Shown: positions 6,952 to 7,919 of the stretch, one piece after another
How positions within the stretch are numbered: position 1 is the first letter of the stretch
Layout of the letters: the number at the start of each line of letters is the position of its first letter
Assembly (NCBI GenBank): GCA_025360395.1
Contig: JANYCH010000208.1
Location: forward strand, 1 to 7,919
DNA length: 7,919 bases
Direction of reading: 5' to 3'
Source of the DNA: Cytophagales bacterium
GTDB lineage: Bacteria; Bacteroidota; Bacteroidia; Cytophagales; UBA9547
Notes under the pieces: generated by a model
What the model saw: the letters and a program-made list of their open reading frames with translations, nothing else
Database searches by the model: none
What the model was told of the DNA's origin: nothing
Position numbers and translations under genes: made by a program

Positions 6952-7290
6952 CTACTTTGCCATCCCTTCCATTAAACTCAAGCTATCAATAGAGGCTGCG
7001 TAAATGTCATCCATACTTTTCACATCATTTTGATAATATGCCAGACTTGAATCGAAAACAGCCAGGTTAGTCCCTTTTGATTTAAAGATTGAATCCTCAA
7101 GTTTTTTGTAAACGTATCTTGCGGAGTCCGAAAAAGTGTAATTGGCATTTACATAAGCTTCTGCCAGGTGAAGACTGGTTAAAATTTTCACCATTTGTTC
7201 TTTTTCCAATACATTTGCATTCCCTGATTTCTCCTCGTTGCAGGAGGCAACCAATAAAATAAATAGAAATCCAATAAATACTTTATTCAT
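6952..7290 (-). CDS. Small DUF4296-type lipoprotein
   Basis: Predicted lipoprotein of 112 residues. The N-terminus has Lys3, a hydrophobic core (VFIGFLFILL) and a lipobox LVASC, so lipidation is expected at Cys17. Acidic residues follow the cysteine (C-N-E-E-K), which resembles the surface-export signals of some Bacteroidota lipoproteins; outer-leaflet display is inference. The mature part shows the DUF4296 pattern: MVKILTSLHLAEAYVN (33-48) near the start, then VFDSSLAYYQNDV (78-90) and DDIYAASIDSL. Function of the family is unknown. I chose ATG 7290, which gives a normal signal peptide; a TTG two codons upstream (7296) would overlap the stop of the preceding gene by 4 nt but adds nothing. 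With ATG 7290 only 2 nt separate it from the DUF1573 gene, so translation is probably coupled. Confidence 0.85.
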   Translation of the reverse strand: MNKVFIGFLFILLVASCNEEKSGNANVLEKEQMVKILTSLHLAEAYVNANYTFSDSARYVYKKLEDSIFKSKGTNLAVFDSSLAYYQNDVKSMDDIYAASIDSLSLMEGMAK

Positions 7291-7292
7291 AA

Positions 7293-7919
7293 TCAATTGC
7301 TAATAACGTTCACCCTTATCCACAAATTGACACTCGGAGAAGCGGGCGAATTGCTTATAACTGTAATGTTTTTATTTTGAACTCCTTCCCGATATTTGGT
7401 ATCCATAGTCACTTTTATCGTACTTGCCTCCCCTGGTTTAAGGATATACTTTGGCGTTTCAAATGTTAAACACTTGCATCCGGGAACAATTTTTCTGATG
7501 ATAAGATCTACTTTCCCATCATTAGTAAATTTAAATACATTGCTCACCGTTCCTCCTTCCTTGATAGATCCCAAATGTTGTTCCGTCTTTTCAAATTTGA
7601 TTTTTGGACCGTTCTCTATGGCAATAATTTCTTTCAGCGGAAAATATTCTTCAATATGTGCAATGACAGGCAATGACTTCACCGCCATCGAATCATCATT
7701 GGTTATCAGGTGAATAGTATCTGTCACAAATCCCCAATCCTTTCTTTTGACACCGTCATATTTTACAATCATTTTCGAAATCTCTTTAGGCTTAAGTATG
7801 GTTTTTTTTATTGATACCCTCATAAAGTTGGTATCGTATTGCAGCTGTTTCAATTGAATGTCTTTAGTGCCTGCGTTGTAAAATTCATATTCCCTTTTTT
7901 CCGGCAGGCCTGTTCTCAC
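7293..7919 (-). CDS. DUF1573 (Ig-like) protein, N-terminus cut by the right window edge
   Basis: The 208 visible residues are the C-terminal part of a larger protein; the frame is open to the last base, and the edge GTG codon is not a supported start. Residues about 108-205 form a DUF1573 domain: HLGSIKEGGTVSNVFKFTNDGK (115-136), a cysteine pair CKC at 148-150 where the family usually has CGC, KPGEASTIKVTMDTKYREG (161-179), and a closing beta strand NLWIRVNV. Residues about 8-90 look like a second, more diverged Ig-like repeat (YEFYNAG, ILKPKEISKMIVKYD, TDTIHLITND). Such domains resemble the ASH/MSP Ig-like folds and are usually found on exported or periplasmic proteins in Bacteroidota; the signal peptide here would lie outside the window. 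It ends with TGA just before the lipoprotein gene and is probably its operon partner. Molecular role unknown. Confidence 0.85.
   Translation of the reverse strand: MRTGLPEKREYEFYNAGTKDIQLKQLQYDTNFMRVSIKKTILKPKEISKMIVKYDGVKRKDWGFVTDTIHLITNDDSMAVKSLPVIAHIEEYFPLKEIIAIENGPKIKFEKTEQHLGSIKEGGTVSNVFKFTNDGKVDLIIRKIVPGCKCLTFETPKYILKPGEASTIKVTMDTKYREGVQNKNITVISNSPASPSVNLWIRVNVISN

Noticed and set aside
7396..7713. 105-residue plus-strand open frame opposite the DUF1573 gene
   Set aside because: Antisense to a well-supported DUF1573 coding region with no recognisable domain; a chance open frame.

Overview
The window looks like AT-rich chromosomal DNA from a Bacteroidota bacterium. A member of the Cytophagales is likely, but the sequence alone does not settle the order. 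The evidence is a DUF4296-type small lipoprotein coupled to a DUF1573 protein, a patatin-like protein fused to an outer-membrane barrel, menaquinone biosynthesis (MenB), and starts preceded by A-rich stretches without clear Shine-Dalgarno motifs. No rRNA, tRNA, CRISPR array, transposase or phage gene was seen.

Layout from left to right. The first 116 bases hold no complete gene; a minus-strand N-terminus running off the left edge is possible. A minus-strand block follows: a patatin-like phospholipase with POTRA-like and beta-barrel regions (117-2387), preceded in transcription order by an integral membrane protein of the lysylphosphatidylglycerol-synthase-TM / UPF0104 (flippase-like) family (2490-3557). 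A 180-base divergent spacer (3558-3737) separates these from two plus-strand genes, ettA (3738-5408, ABC-F translation factor) and menB (5479-6288, dihydroxynaphthoyl-CoA synthase). menB converges on a second minus-strand block across a 46-base gap holding a perfect 10-bp hairpin. That block, in transcription order from the right edge, is a DUF1573 protein (partial, cut by the window end), a DUF4296 lipoprotein 2 nt downstream, and a YdeI/OmdA-family protein (6335-6913).

How the genes relate. They are mostly housekeeping or envelope genes and no single pathway links them. The two minus-strand blocks are rich in envelope proteins: an outer-membrane patatin, an inner-membrane flippase-like protein, a lipoprotein and a probably exported Ig-like DUF1573 protein. 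The plus-strand pair covers translation control under low energy (EttA) and a respiratory quinone step (MenB); a shared energy theme is only inference.

The least ordinary signals are two degenerate arrays with a 7-base period. One lies just upstream of ettA (3674-3715) and the other directly before menB (5446-5473). They differ in sequence but share period and placement. A second point is that the patatin gene lacks a convincing start: its signal peptide is complete only if translation starts at an ATT codon upstream of the first TTG. I found no convincing evidence of a new multi-gene system.
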